A stretch of 64,000 nt of DNA, from NCBI RefSeq assembly GCF_007655005.1, contig NZ_SZVW01000012.1, positions 186,001 through 250,000 of the forward strand, read 5' to 3'. The number at the start of each line of letters is the position of its first letter. The first letter of the stretch is position 1. Below are positions 34,985-44,290 of this stretch, in pieces. The notes under the pieces are model-generated. The model ran no database searches. It was not told where the DNA came from and saw only the letters and a list, made by a program, of their open reading frames with translations. Origin of the DNA: Streptomyces tibetensis (GTDB lineage: Bacteria > Actinomycetota > Actinomycetes > Streptomycetales > Streptomycetaceae). The translations under genes and the position numbers were made by a program.

Positions 34985-37264
34985 CTATTCGTCGGCCGTC
35001 GCCGCGGGCAGCGCGGCGCGCGGCCGTTGCCAGCCCCGGGGGCCCCGCGCCCGCAGCCACGCCGTGGTCTCCTCCGGGGGCATCGCCGCGGCGACCAGCC
35101 AGCCCTGGACGGCGTCGCAGCCGAGGTCGCGCAGGCGCTCCCAGGTCTCGTCGTCCTCGACGCCCTCGGCGACGACGAGCAGGCCGAGGGAGTGGGCGAG
35201 GTCGACCGTGCAGCGCACGATCTCCGCGTCCTCGGCGTCGAACGCGAGCCGGGCCACGAACGAGCGGTCGATCTTCAGCTCGCTGACCGGGAGCCGGCGC
35301 AGGTGCACGAGCGAGGAGTAACCCGTGCCGAAGTCGTCGAGCGACATCTTCACGCCGTGCGCGGTCAGTTGGTTGAGGGTGTCGGCGGCGCGCTGCGGGT
35401 CCTCCAGCAGCACGTGCTCCGTGATCTCCAGCTGGAGCGCTCCCGCCGGGACGCCGTGCCGGGCCAGCCGGGCGGCGACGGAGCCGGCGAAGCCGGGGGT
35501 GTGCACATCGCGCGGGGATACGTTCACCGCGACCGGGACGAACAGGCCCTGGTCCCGCCAGCGCGCGACCTGCCCGAGCGCGGTCTCCAGCACGTACTCG
35601 GTGAGGTGGGGCATCAGGCCCGAGGACTCGGCGATCGCTATGAACTCGTCCGGCGGCACCTTGCCCCGCTCGGGGTGCACCCAGCGGACCAGCGCCTCCA
35701 GGCCCGCGACCTGCCCGTCGAAGCGGACCTTGGGCTGGTAGTGCAGATGGACCTCGTGGGCGTCCAGGGCGCGGCGCAGATCGCCCAGCAGGCCGAGGCG
35801 GTCGGGGGTGTTGGAGTCGCGCTTGGACTCGTAGACCTCGACACCGGTGCGGTCCCGCTTCGCCTGGTACATCGCCACGTCCGCCCGCCGCAGCAGCCCT
35901 TCGGCGTCCAGGGCGTGGTCGGGGAAGACGGCGACCCCGGCGCTGGCCTCCAGCACGAGGGTGAGGCCGTCGAGGTCGAGGGGAGAGCTGAGGGCGGCCA
36001 CGAGGTTGCGGGCGACCCGGGTCGCGGAGGTCGTGGAGTCGGCGACCGGGAGTAAGACGGCGAACTCGTCCCCGCCGAGCCGGGCGGCCTCCGCCCCACG
36101 CGGCAACGCCACCCGCAGCCGGTCGGCGATCTGCAACAGCAGCCGGTCACCGGCGAGATGACCGAGCGTGTCGTTGACCGACCGGAACCGGTCGAGGTCG
36201 ATCAGCATCAGGGCGGCTCGGGCGTCGATCCGCTCCGCGTCGTCCAGCGCCGTCCAGATGCGCTCCAGCAGCCACTGACGGTTGGGCAGACCGGTCAGCG
36301 GGTCACGCAGCTGCTCCTCCGCCCGGGCCCGGGCTATCCACAGGGTGGAGTCCAGGGCGATCAGGGGGATCGAGAACAACGGCAGCAGGATGGGCTTGGC
36401 CACGGCGACCACGCAGAGCAGCGGCGCGATGCCCAGTAGCGCGACGGCGACCAGGCCCTGTCTGACCAGGGCGGTGCGGGCGACGGTGGGCAGGCCGGGG
36501 CGCGGGGCGTGCAGGTACCAGAGCAGGACGCGCGTGACCATCAGGTAGGCGACGGCGACCAGGACGACCTGAGGCGCGGTGGTGAGGGTCCAGGTGGCGG
36601 GCTCCGCCGGGGACTCGACGGACGGCACGGTTCCGAAGACACCCAGCACGAGCGCGCCGGCGCCGATGCCGAGGAGGTCGACCGCGCCGTGCAGCACGCC
36701 CTGGCGCCAGCGGTTGCGGCGGGCCGTGCCGACCAGCACGACGACCGTGAGGCTGACCATGCCGGCCGGAACCCAGCCGTAGAGCAGCAGCACGGCGAGG
36801 GTGAGGGCGGCGCCCGAGCCGGTGCCGCCCCACCAGCGGGAGCGGCCCAGCATCACGAGGTGACCGACGATGATGCCGGTGAGCACGGCCAGCGACCAGC
36901 CGGCCGTGCCGGCCGGGAAGAGCGCGTGGCCGCCGGTGAAGGCCCGGTAGAAGCCGGCGCCCAGGACGAAGCCGGCCGCCGCGACGACAGCCGCGGGCAG
37001 CGCGGGCCAGGACTGGTGCCGCTCGCCGTCCTCGTCATCGGCGCCGGCCGGCCCGGGGGTGTGTTCGACGGCCGGCTGTGCCCCGGGGCCGTCCGCGGCG
37101 CGCCCTGCGCCGCCGCGCCCGCCCGGGGTGTACTGTCCGACGGCGCGCACCTCCGCACCCGGACGCCCCGCCGACCACACGGCCTCACGAACCACACGCC
37201 ATGCGACCGCCATGCGGCGCAGGTGCAGCCGTGAGCCCGTCGCGGCGCTCTCGGTCGGTTCCAT
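34985..37264 (-). CDS. rmdB: Membrane GGDEF-EAL protein, RmdB-like c-di-GMP phosphodiesterase
   Basis: The protein is 759 aa from the ATG at 37264, which has GAGAGGG upstream. A Pro/Gly/Asp-rich N-terminal region precedes 8-10 hydrophobic segments (about 85-305), then GGDEF (RLGGDEFAVLL, 397-401) and EAL (GLEALVRW, 523-525). Both signature motifs are intact, and so are the EAL metal ligands in VAVNVS, LEITEH, LDDFGTGYSSL, ELKID and VAEGVE. S. coelicolor RmdB (SCO5495), which I recall lies beside ligA, acts as a phosphodiesterase affecting development. I infer orthology from architecture and neighbours. The open frame extends further upstream but without family sequence. Confidence 0.9.
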   Translation of the reverse strand: MEPTESAATGSRLHLRRMAVAWRVVREAVWSAGRPGAEVRAVGQYTPGGRGGAGRAADGPGAQPAVEHTPGPAGADDEDGERHQSWPALPAAVVAAAGFVLGAGFYRAFTGGHALFPAGTAGWSLAVLTGIIVGHLVMLGRSRWWGGTGSGAALTLAVLLLYGWVPAGMVSLTVVVLVGTARRNRWRQGVLHGAVDLLGIGAGALVLGVFGTVPSVESPAEPATWTLTTAPQVVLVAVAYLMVTRVLLWYLHAPRPGLPTVARTALVRQGLVAVALLGIAPLLCVVAVAKPILLPLFSIPLIALDSTLWIARARAEEQLRDPLTGLPNRQWLLERIWTALDDAERIDARAALMLIDLDRFRSVNDTLGHLAGDRLLLQIADRLRVALPRGAEAARLGGDEFAVLLPVADSTTSATRVARNLVAALSSPLDLDGLTLVLEASAGVAVFPDHALDAEGLLRRADVAMYQAKRDRTGVEVYESKRDSNTPDRLGLLGDLRRALDAHEVHLHYQPKVRFDGQVAGLEALVRWVHPERGKVPPDEFIAIAESSGLMPHLTEYVLETALGQVARWRDQGLFVPVAVNVSPRDVHTPGFAGSVAARLARHGVPAGALQLEITEHVLLEDPQRAADTLNQLTAHGVKMSLDDFGTGYSSLVHLRRLPVSELKIDRSFVARLAFDAEDAEIVRCTVDLAHSLGLLVVAEGVEDDETWERLRDLGCDAVQGWLVAAAMPPEETTAWLRARGPRGWQRPRAALPAATADE

Positions 37265-37524
37265 TCCCGTCCCTCTCACAGCCGGCGGTGCCCCGCGCCC
37301 CGCGGCCCGGTGCCCGACAACCCTTGGGCGGCCCGCGTCGGAAAAACCTTCCCCGCGCTCTGCCCGAGCACGAAGATGCCCCGACCGCAGCTGGGCACGG
37401 CAGGCGCACATCTCAACAGTAGGCCGCAGAAGGCTTCCACGGGCAGCGGTCGCCGACGGTTGCCCGAATGCGCCCCGGCCACCCGTATGCATCTGGTATG
37501 CGCCGAACGGGTGGCCTTCAACCG

Positions 37525-39720
37525 CTACTCCTCGGCCGAAAGGGCGACTTCGGCGGCCGCGTCCGGTCCCTGCTCCAGCAGGACGCCGAAACCCTCCTCG
37601 GTCAGGACCGGAACCTTCAGCTGCATCGCCTTGTCGTACTTCGATCCGGGGCTGTCACCGACCACGACGAACGACGTCTTCTTCGAAACCGAGCCGGTCA
37701 CCTTCGCTCCGCGGCTCTGCAGTGCCTCCTTGGCGCCGTCCCGCGTGAAGTGTTCGAGCGTGCCGGTGACGACGACGGTGAGGCCTTCGAGGGGGCGCGG
37801 CCCTTCGTCCTCGCCGGTGCTCTCGGCCTCCATGCGGACGCCTGCGGCCTTCCACTTGCGGATGATGTCGCGGTGCCAGTCCTCGGCGAACCACTGCTTG
37901 AGGGAGGCGGCGATGGTGGGGCCGACGCCCTCGGTGACCGCCAGCTCCTCCTCCGTGGCCTGGTCGATGCGCTCGATCGAGCGGAACTCGCGGGCCAGTG
38001 CCTCGGCGGCGACGGGCCCGACGTGACGGATCGACAGGCTGGTGATGACGCGGGCCAGGGGGCGTTCCTTGGCCGCCGCGATGTTCTCCAGCATGGCGAC
38101 CGCGTTCTTGCGGGGCTCGCCCTGCTGATTCGCGAAGATCGTGGCGATCTTCTCCTCGCCCGTCTTCGGGTCGCGCTTGGGCAGGCCGCTGTCCGGGTCG
38201 AGGACGTACGCCCTGATGGGCAGCAGCTGCTCGATGGTGAGGTCGAAGAGGTCGCCCTCGTCGACCAGGGGCGGGGTCTCGGGCTCCAGCGGGGCGGTGA
38301 GGGCGGCCGCGGCGACATAGCCGAAGTGCTCGATGTCGAGGGCCTTGCGGCCCGCGAGGTAGAACAGGCGCTCGCGCAACTGGGCCGGGCAGGTGCGGGC
38401 GTTGGGGCAGCGCAGGTCGACGTCGCCCTCCTTCATGGGCCGCAGCGCCGTGCCGCACTCGGGGCACTCGCTCGGCATCACGAACTCGCGCTCGCTGCCG
38501 TCGCGCAGGTCGGCGACGGGGCCGAGGATCTCCGGGATGACGTCACCGGCCTTGCGCAGCACGACCGTGTCCCCGATGAGGACGCCCTTGGCCTTGACCA
38601 CGTCCTGGTTGTGCAGCGTGGCGAACTCGACCTCGGAGCCCGCGACCGTGACCGGCTCGACCTGGGCGTACGGGGTGACGCGGCCGGTGCGGCCCACGCC
38701 CACGCGGATGTTGACGAGCTTGGTGTTGACCTCCTCCGGCGCGTACTTGTACGCGATCGCCCAGCGCGGGGCGCGCGAGGTGGAGCCGAGGCGGCCCTGG
38801 AGGGGGATCTGGTCGAGCTTGACGACCACGCCGTCGATCTCGTGCTCGACCGAGTGGCGGTTCTCGCCGAAGTGGGCGATGAACTCCCGGATGCCTTCCA
38901 GCCCGTCGACCACCTTGTTGTGCCGGGAGGTGGGCAGGCCCCAGGTCCCCAGCAGGTCGTAGGCCTGGGAGAGGCGGGTCAGGCCGGTGAAGCCCTCCAG
39001 GGCGCCGATGCCGTGGACCACCATGTGCAGGGGCCGGGTGGCGGTGACGCGCGGGTCCTTCTGGCGCAGTGAACCGGCCGCGGCGTTGCGCGGGTTGGCG
39101 AAGGGCTTGTCGCCGGCCTCGACCAGGCGGGCGTTGAGCTCCTGGAACTTCTCCATCGGGAAGTAGACCTCGCCCCGGATCTCCACCAGGTCGGGGACGT
39201 CGTCGCCCTTGAGCCGGTCGGGGATCTCCGCGATCGTCCGCACGTTCGGGGTGATGTCCTCGCCGGTGCGGCCGTCACCGCGGGTGGCCGCGCGGGTGAG
39301 GCGGCCGTGCTCGTAGGTGAGGTTCACGGCGAGGCCGTCGACCTTCAGCTCGCACAGGAAGTGGTACTCCTGCTCGCCCAGTTCCCTGGCGATGCGCTCC
39401 GTCCAGGCGGCCATCTCCTCGTCGTTGAACGTGTTGTCGAGGGAGAGCATCCGCTCGCGGTGCGCGACGGCCGTGAACTCCGTCTCGTAGGCCCCGGAGA
39501 CCTTCTGGGTCGGCGAGTCCGGCGTGCGCAGCTCGGGGTGCTCCTCCTCCAGCGCCTCCAGGGACCGCAGCAGCCGGTCGAACTCCGCGTCGCTGACGAC
39601 GGGAGCGTCCTTCACGTAGTAGCGGAAGCGGTGCTCCTCGATCTGCTCCGCGAGGCGCGCGTGCTTCTCCCGTGCCTCGGCGGGCACCGTCGTCGTCTCC
39701 GCTTGCTTGTCGCCGGCCAC
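37525..39720 (-). CDS. ligA: NAD+-dependent DNA ligase
   Basis: The protein is 731 aa. It seals nicks in replication and repair. The adenylated Lys126 is in LCELKVDGLAVNL, preceded by the NAD-binding Ia domain. The OB fold, a Cys4 zinc finger (CPECGTALRPMKEGD ... RCPNARTCPAQL), helix-hairpin-helix repeats and a C-terminal BRCT domain (about 650-720) follow in the standard order. GTG start with GGGAGGA upstream. It begins 15 bases from the methionine-synthase-like gene's stop, so they are probably cotranscribed. Confidence 0.97.
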   Translation of the reverse strand: MAGDKQAETTTVPAEAREKHARLAEQIEEHRFRYYVKDAPVVSDAEFDRLLRSLEALEEEHPELRTPDSPTQKVSGAYETEFTAVAHRERMLSLDNTFNDEEMAAWTERIARELGEQEYHFLCELKVDGLAVNLTYEHGRLTRAATRGDGRTGEDITPNVRTIAEIPDRLKGDDVPDLVEIRGEVYFPMEKFQELNARLVEAGDKPFANPRNAAAGSLRQKDPRVTATRPLHMVVHGIGALEGFTGLTRLSQAYDLLGTWGLPTSRHNKVVDGLEGIREFIAHFGENRHSVEHEIDGVVVKLDQIPLQGRLGSTSRAPRWAIAYKYAPEEVNTKLVNIRVGVGRTGRVTPYAQVEPVTVAGSEVEFATLHNQDVVKAKGVLIGDTVVLRKAGDVIPEILGPVADLRDGSEREFVMPSECPECGTALRPMKEGDVDLRCPNARTCPAQLRERLFYLAGRKALDIEHFGYVAAAALTAPLEPETPPLVDEGDLFDLTIEQLLPIRAYVLDPDSGLPKRDPKTGEEKIATIFANQQGEPRKNAVAMLENIAAAKERPLARVITSLSIRHVGPVAAEALAREFRSIERIDQATEEELAVTEGVGPTIAASLKQWFAEDWHRDIIRKWKAAGVRMEAESTGEDEGPRPLEGLTVVVTGTLEHFTRDGAKEALQSRGAKVTGSVSKKTSFVVVGDSPGSKYDKAMQLKVPVLTEEGFGVLLEQGPDAAAEVALSAEE

Positions 39721-39735
39721 CGTGTCGTCCTCCCG

Positions 39736-40743
39736 TTACTCTGGGTTGTCCGCGAGGGATCTCGCCGCCCGGGCGCAGTGCGCGAGAGCCCTGCGCGCGT
39801 ACCCCGGGGAGGCCCCCGCGAGTCCGCACGCCGGGGTGACCGTGACCGCCTCCTCGAGAAGCCCCGGAGACAGCCCCAGCCTGCGCCACAGCGTCCTGAC
39901 ACCCATGACGCTACCGGCAGGGTCTGACAATGGGCCCTCCGCGGACGGGACGACACCGGTGAAGAGCCGGGTGCCGCCCTCCACGGCCTCCCCGATCGCC
40001 TCGTCGTCACGCTCGGTGAGCAGCGAGAAGTCGAAGGAGACAGCGGCCGCGCCCGCCCGGCGGAGCAGCGCGAACGGCACGTCGGGAGCGCAGGAGTGGA
40101 CGACGACCGGGCCGTCGGTGTGCGTCCCGACGAGGTCGCGCAGCGTCTGCTCGGCGAGCTGCCGGTCGACGGCCCGGTGGGTGCGGTAGCCGCTGGCGCT
40201 CTTCACCTGGCCGCGCAGGACGGCGGTGAGGGACGGCTCGTCGAGCTGGAGGACGAGCTGCGCACCCGGGATCCGCCGCCGCACCTCGTCGAGATGCAGT
40301 CGCAGCCCCTCGGCGAGGGAGCCGGCGAGGTCGCGGCAGGCGCCGGGGTCGGAGAGGGCGGCCTCGCCGTTGCGGAGCTCCAGGTTGGCCGCGAGGGTCC
40401 AGGGACCGACGGCCTGCACCTTCAGCGGCCCCTCGTACTCCTGCGTGAACTCCTCCAGCGCGTCGAGGTCCTCGCCGAGCCAGGAGCGGGCCCGCTTGGT
40501 GTCCCGGCCCGGCCGGTCCCCGAGGCGCCAGCCGCTGGGCTCCACGCGCGCGTACAGCTCGACGAGCAGGCCGGCGGTCCGTCCGATCATGTCCGCGCCG
40601 GGCCCCCGGGCGGGCAGTTCGGGCAGAAAGGGGAAGTCCTCGAAGGTGCCGGTGACGGACTTGGCGGCCTCACGGGCGTCGCCGCCCGGCATGGAGCCCA
40701 CGCCGGTGGCGGCGCCGAACCTGAACTGGCTGTTTTCACTCAC
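39736..40743 (-). CDS. MetE C-terminal-like (cobalamin-independent methionine synthase family) protein
   Basis: The protein is 335 aa, only about half the length of MetE and matching the C-terminal barrel only. Family features include an early GVGSMPGGD, VQAVGPWTLAANLELRNGE, LVLQLDEPSLTAVLRG, VVHSCAPDVPF (with the likely zinc His and Cys), and VTPACGLAGASPGYARRAL (second Cys). The zinc-ligand pattern suggests a methyltransferase that methylates a thiol, perhaps homocysteine, but with a different methyl donor from MetE. It precedes ligA by 15 bases. The donor and acceptor are not shown. Confidence 0.85.
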   Translation of the reverse strand: MSENSQFRFGAATGVGSMPGGDAREAAKSVTGTFEDFPFLPELPARGPGADMIGRTAGLLVELYARVEPSGWRLGDRPGRDTKRARSWLGEDLDALEEFTQEYEGPLKVQAVGPWTLAANLELRNGEAALSDPGACRDLAGSLAEGLRLHLDEVRRRIPGAQLVLQLDEPSLTAVLRGQVKSASGYRTHRAVDRQLAEQTLRDLVGTHTDGPVVVHSCAPDVPFALLRRAGAAAVSFDFSLLTERDDEAIGEAVEGGTRLFTGVVPSAEGPLSDPAGSVMGVRTLWRRLGLSPGLLEEAVTVTPACGLAGASPGYARRALAHCARAARSLADNPE

Positions 40744-40774
40744 CGGAGAAGCCTACGCAGCGCCTGAGCCGGGG

Positions 40775-41464
40775 TCAGCCTCCCGGGCGCACCGTCAGGT
40801 CGTTGACCTCCGCGTCGCGCGGCAGGTCCAGGGCCATGACGATGGTCGTGGCGACCGACTCCGGGTCGATCCACCGCGAGGCGTCGTACTCCTTGCCCTC
40901 CTGCTGGTGGACCTTGGCCTGCATGGGGCTGGCCGTGCGGCCGGGGTAGACCGAGGTGACGCGGACCCCGCCCGCGTGCTCCTCGTGGCGCAGGGAGTCG
41001 GCGAGCGCCTTCAGGCCGTGCTTGGAGGCGGCGTACGCGGACCAGTCGGCGTGGGCGTTGAGGCCGGCGCCGGAGTTGACGAAGAGCACGTGGCCGCGGG
41101 AGGCGCGCAGTTGGGGCAGGAAGTGGCGGGTCAGCTCGGCGGGGGCGATCAGGTTGACGTTGAGCTGGTGGCGCCAGGTCTTCGGGGTGAGCTCGCCGAC
41201 CGGGCCGAGGTCGACGACGCCGGCGATGTGCAGCAGCGAGTCCACGCGGTCCGGCAGCGACTGGTGGGAGAAGGCCCAGGAGAGCCGGTCCGGGTCGGCG
41301 AGGTCTCCGACCAGGGTTCCCGCCCCGGGGAACTCGGCCGCCAGCTCCTTCGCACGGCCCGCGTCGCGCGCGTGCAGCACCAGCTCGTCCCCGCGCGCGT
41401 GCAGGCGGCGGGCCACGGCCGCGCCGATGCCGGAGCCGGCTCCGGTGATCACATGAGTAGCCAT
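40775..41464 (-). CDS. Short-chain dehydrogenase/reductase
   Basis: The protein is 229 aa. The NAD(P)-binding motif is ITGAGSGIGAAVA (about residues 5-17). The active site has Ser in VLFVNSGAGLN and the YAASKHGLKALADSL stretch with catalytic Tyr and Lys. It is a classical SDR with an unknown substrate. An in-frame ATG nine bases upstream is also possible. No strong ribosome site decides between them. The LOG-like gene lies upstream on the same strand, 74 bases away. Confidence 0.87.
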   Translation of the reverse strand: MATHVITGAGSGIGAAVARRLHARGDELVLHARDAGRAKELAAEFPGAGTLVGDLADPDRLSWAFSHQSLPDRVDSLLHIAGVVDLGPVGELTPKTWRHQLNVNLIAPAELTRHFLPQLRASRGHVLFVNSGAGLNAHADWSAYAASKHGLKALADSLRHEEHAGGVRVTSVYPGRTASPMQAKVHQQEGKEYDASRWIDPESVATTIVMALDLPRDAEVNDLTVRPGG

Positions 41465-41538
41465 GCCCGCCATGCTCGCATCACGGCGGGGTCACTCGAC
41501 GCCCCGGCACCGTCCGCGCTGCTCGCATCGGCATCGGC

Positions 41539-42078
41539 CTACTCGATGCCCCGGCTCTCCTCCAGGTACGCCATCGCACCCACCGGCTCCTCGGCGAAGA
41601 ACACCAGGTCGGTGAGCGGCCGGGGCAGGAAGCCCTCGGTGTCCATGCGGCGGAACTGCTCCTTCAGGCCGTCGTAGAAGCCCGCGGTGTTGAGCAGGAC
41701 CACCGGCTTGTCGGTGTGCCCGTGCTTCTTCAGCTCCAGGATCTCGGTCGCCTCGTCGAGCGTGCCCGTGCCGCCGACCATGATCACCACGGCGTCGGCC
41801 CGCTCCAGGAGCAGCCTCTTGCGCTCGGCGAGGTCCTTGGCGACGACCATCTCGTCGACGCCCGGGCGGGCCTTGGCCGCGAGGAACTGCACGGAGACGC
41901 CGGCCAGCCGGCCTCCCGCCTCCTGCACCCCGTCGGCGACCACCTTCATGAGGCCGACGTCGGAGCCGCCCCAGACGAGCGTGTGGCCGCCCTTGCCCAG
42001 CAGCGTGGCGAACTCCCGCGCCGGGCGGGTGTAGCGCTCGTCGAGGTCGGCGGCGGACAGGAAGACACAGATGTTCAT
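41539..42078 (-). CDS. TIGR00730 / LOG-family Rossmann-fold protein
   Basis: The protein is 179 aa. The GG..GLM block is VWGGSDVGLMKVVADG (about residues 36-51) and the phosphate-binding motif is VGGTGTLDEATEI (about 101-113), a variant of the usual PGGxGTxxE. LOG-family proteins remove ribose-5-phosphate from nucleoside monophosphates such as cytokinin ribotides or AMP. Here the first Pro of the motif is Val, so activity needs care. Its ATG overlaps the stop codon of the upstream methyltransferase gene (ATGA), a sign of coupled translation. Confidence 0.85.
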   Translation of the reverse strand: MNICVFLSAADLDERYTRPAREFATLLGKGGHTLVWGGSDVGLMKVVADGVQEAGGRLAGVSVQFLAAKARPGVDEMVVAKDLAERKRLLLERADAVVIMVGGTGTLDEATEILELKKHGHTDKPVVLLNTAGFYDGLKEQFRRMDTEGFLPRPLTDLVFFAEEPVGAMAYLEESRGIE

Positions 42079-42878
42079 GCACCCACCGTACGGGCCCGGT
42101 CCCGCGTGGCGGTGACCCGCATTTTGGACTGCCGGTGCGGCAGGCGCTCCCAGTCGTCCATGAACCGGGCGTCCAGGCCGTGCTTCGCGGCGAGGTCGGT
42201 GAGAGTGCGGGTGCGGTAGTAGAAGTCCTCGTGCAGGACCTGGTGCTCCTCCCCCTCGGTCCGGTCGAAGGTGAAGTCGAAGAACCCGCCGGGCGCGAGG
42301 ATCCGGCCGACGTGGGCGAAGCACTCCTCGATGACGTGCAGCGGCGAGTGCGAGAAGACGCTGTGCGCGTGCACGACGTCGAAGTGGGCGTCCGGCAGGA
42401 AGGCGAAGGTGAGATCGCCGGCGAGCGCCAGGTACGGCAGTTTTGGCTGGAGCTTTTCGGCCACGAGGGTGTCCTGGGCGGCGAGCAGGATGTGCGGCGA
42501 GATGTCGATGCCGTAGTAGTGCCCGGTGTCGAGGTGGTCGATGAACAGGCGCCCGGCGCGCAGGTTGCCGCAGCCGATCTCCAACATCCGGTGGTGCGGC
42601 CGCAGGCCGTGGCCCACCAGGTAGTCGAACTGCATGCGGCCGATCCGCGCCCACTGTTCGCGTGAGGGGTTGTGCCCCACCGCCGCCTCGGTGCTGCGGG
42701 CCGCGTCCGAGGCCATGACGGCCCGGTAGTAGGAGATGTGGTCGGGGTGGCGCAGCCGCAGCCAGGCGTCCCGCACCGCGCGCCGGGCGTGCGCGGGCAC
42801 CCGCTCCGGGTGGCGCACGGCGTACCGGACCTGGTGGAGCAGGCGGGAGCGGTTTCCGGCCGGTTCCTTGGCGCGCAT
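42075..42878 (-). CDS. Class I SAM-dependent methyltransferase
   Basis: The protein is 267 aa. A basic N-terminal region (about 1-70) precedes motif I, MLEIGCGNLRAGRLFIDHL, followed by YYGIDISPHILLAAQDTL, FDVVHAHSVFSHSPLHVIEE and LAPGGFFDFTF. The substrate is unknown. AGGAGG lies seven bases before the ATG. Its stop overlaps the LOG-family gene start by four bases, so the two may act together on a nucleotide-derived product. That link is inferred only from coupling. Confidence 0.9.
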   Translation of the reverse strand: MRAKEPAGNRSRLLHQVRYAVRHPERVPAHARRAVRDAWLRLRHPDHISYYRAVMASDAARSTEAAVGHNPSREQWARIGRMQFDYLVGHGLRPHHRMLEIGCGNLRAGRLFIDHLDTGHYYGIDISPHILLAAQDTLVAEKLQPKLPYLALAGDLTFAFLPDAHFDVVHAHSVFSHSPLHVIEECFAHVGRILAPGGFFDFTFDRTEGEEHQVLHEDFYYRTRTLTDLAAKHGLDARFMDDWERLPHRQSKMRVTATRDRARTVGA

Positions 42879-42960
42879 CGGGGGCCTCCTGCGGCGAGGG
42901 AAGAACTCCGCTTCAGCCTGCGCTGTACCGGTGGAGTCGGCTACCCGAGGAGGGGCGATC

Positions 42961-43284
42961 GTGACCCGAGGACATCGCATCACCATCGAGCGCAGCGACG
43001 GGCACGTGCGCGTGGTGCACGGCGGGCAGGTGCTGGCCGAGAGCGACCGGTCGCTGGTGCTGCGCGAGACGGGCTGTCCCGAGCGGTACTACATCCCGCC
43101 CGAGGACGTGCGCCTGGACCTGCTGACACCGTCCGGCACACAGACGTACTGCCCGTTCAAGGGCACCGCCTCCTACTGGTCGCTGCCGGACGCGGCGGAC
43201 CTCGTCTGGGCGTATCCGGACCCCAAGCCGGACGTCGCCGAGATCAGGGACCACCTGTGCTTCTACGAAGTGGAAGTGTTCTGA
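42961..43284 (+). CDS. DUF427 domain protein, 107 aa
   Basis: The protein is a single DUF427 domain. Conserved blocks include IERSDGHVRVVHGGQVLAES, YYIPPEDVRLDLLTPSGTQT and YCPFKGTASYWSL, and the family's C-terminal FYEVEVF. The function is unknown. GTG start with GAGGAGGGG upstream. It is divergent from the methyltransferase-LOG pair. Confidence 0.92.
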   Translation: MTRGHRITIERSDGHVRVVHGGQVLAESDRSLVLRETGCPERYYIPPEDVRLDLLTPSGTQTYCPFKGTASYWSLPDAADLVWAYPDPKPDVAEIRDHLCFYEVEVF

Positions 43285-43339
43285 TCGGCTGACGCGCCGC
43301 TCGCCTCACCGATGAACACCGCGCCGTGCGGCAGTCTGC

Positions 43340-44128
43340 ATGAGCATGGACAAGAAGATCCTTTCGCGTGACGGCACCCGCATCGCCTACGAGAGCACCG
43401 GACGCGGCCCCGCGGTCGTCCTGGTGAGTGGCGCGATGTCGACGGGCGGCACTCTGGCGCCGCTGGCCGTGTCGCTCTCGGAGCGTTTCCGGGCCGTGGT
43501 GTACGACCGCCGGGGCCGCGGCGCAAGCGGTGACATCACGCCGTACGCCGTGGAGCGTGAGGTCGAGGACCTGGCCGCGGTGATCGAGGCGGTGGGCGGC
43601 GAGGCGCTGCTGTACGGCATCTCCTCGGGCGGGGCCCTGGCGCTTCAGGCGGCGGCCGGCGGCCTGCCGGTGCGGCGCGTGGCCGTCTACGAGACGCCGT
43701 TCGCGATGTCGGAGGAGGGCGCCAGGGAGCGTGCCGAGTACACCGGGCGGCTGAGGGAGGCGCTCGGCGAGGGGCGGCGCGGGGACGCGGTCGAACTGTT
43801 CCTGCGGCTGACGGGGCTGGCCGAGGGCATGATCCAGGGCGCCCGCCAGTCCCCCATGTGGGCCGGGATGGAGGCGATGGCCGCGAGCCTCGCCTACGAC
43901 GACGCGGTGATGGGCGACGGCACCGTCCCCCGCTCCCGGCTGGGTTCGGTCGGCGTCCCCGTCCTGGCGGTGGCCGGCGACGCGAGCCCCGGGTGGCTGC
44001 GCGAGGCGGCCCGGGCGATCGCGGAATCGGTTCCCGAGGGCACGTACCGCGCGCTCCAGGGGCAGACCCACATGGTCGAGCCGAACGTCCTGGCGCCGGT
44101 GCTCACGGAGTTCTTCAGCCGGGACTGA
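43340..44128 (+). CDS. Alpha/beta hydrolase
   Basis: The protein is 262 aa. The nucleophile elbow is YGISSGGAL with the active Ser at about residue 95. The acid is Asp in AVAGDASPGWL and the His is in QGQTHMVEPN, so the catalytic triad appears complete. It resembles small-molecule esterases or C-C bond hydrolases of the TAP/epoxide-hydrolase-like group. The substrate is unknown. The start could also be ATG 43346. No strong ribosome site is seen. Confidence 0.87.
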   Translation: MSMDKKILSRDGTRIAYESTGRGPAVVLVSGAMSTGGTLAPLAVSLSERFRAVVYDRRGRGASGDITPYAVEREVEDLAAVIEAVGGEALLYGISSGGALALQAAAGGLPVRRVAVYETPFAMSEEGARERAEYTGRLREALGEGRRGDAVELFLRLTGLAEGMIQGARQSPMWAGMEAMAASLAYDDAVMGDGTVPRSRLGSVGVPVLAVAGDASPGWLREAARAIAESVPEGTYRALQGQTHMVEPNVLAPVLTEFFSRD

Positions 44129-44170
44129 GAGGGCGGCAGTACGGGGGCACGCGCGCGTGGAGCACGCCCC

Positions 44171-44255
44171 GGTTCCCACGGCGGGCTCGCTCCAAGGACG
44201 CTCCCGGTTCCCACGGCGGGCTCGCTCCAAGGACGCTCCCGGTTCCCGCGGCGGG
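44171..44255. repeat. 35-bp direct repeats between convergent genes
   Basis: Two perfect 35-base copies (44171-44205 and 44206-44240) and a partial third (44241-44255, one mismatch) lie between the alpha/beta hydrolase gene and convergent mnmA. The unit starts GGTTCCCACGGCGGGCTCGC and ends in GACGCTCCC. It lies in the 3' region of both transcripts. No coding frame through it is supported. Confidence 0.85.
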
Positions 44256-44290
44256 ATGCCCGGAGCACGCCCCGGGCCCCGCGAGCCGGA

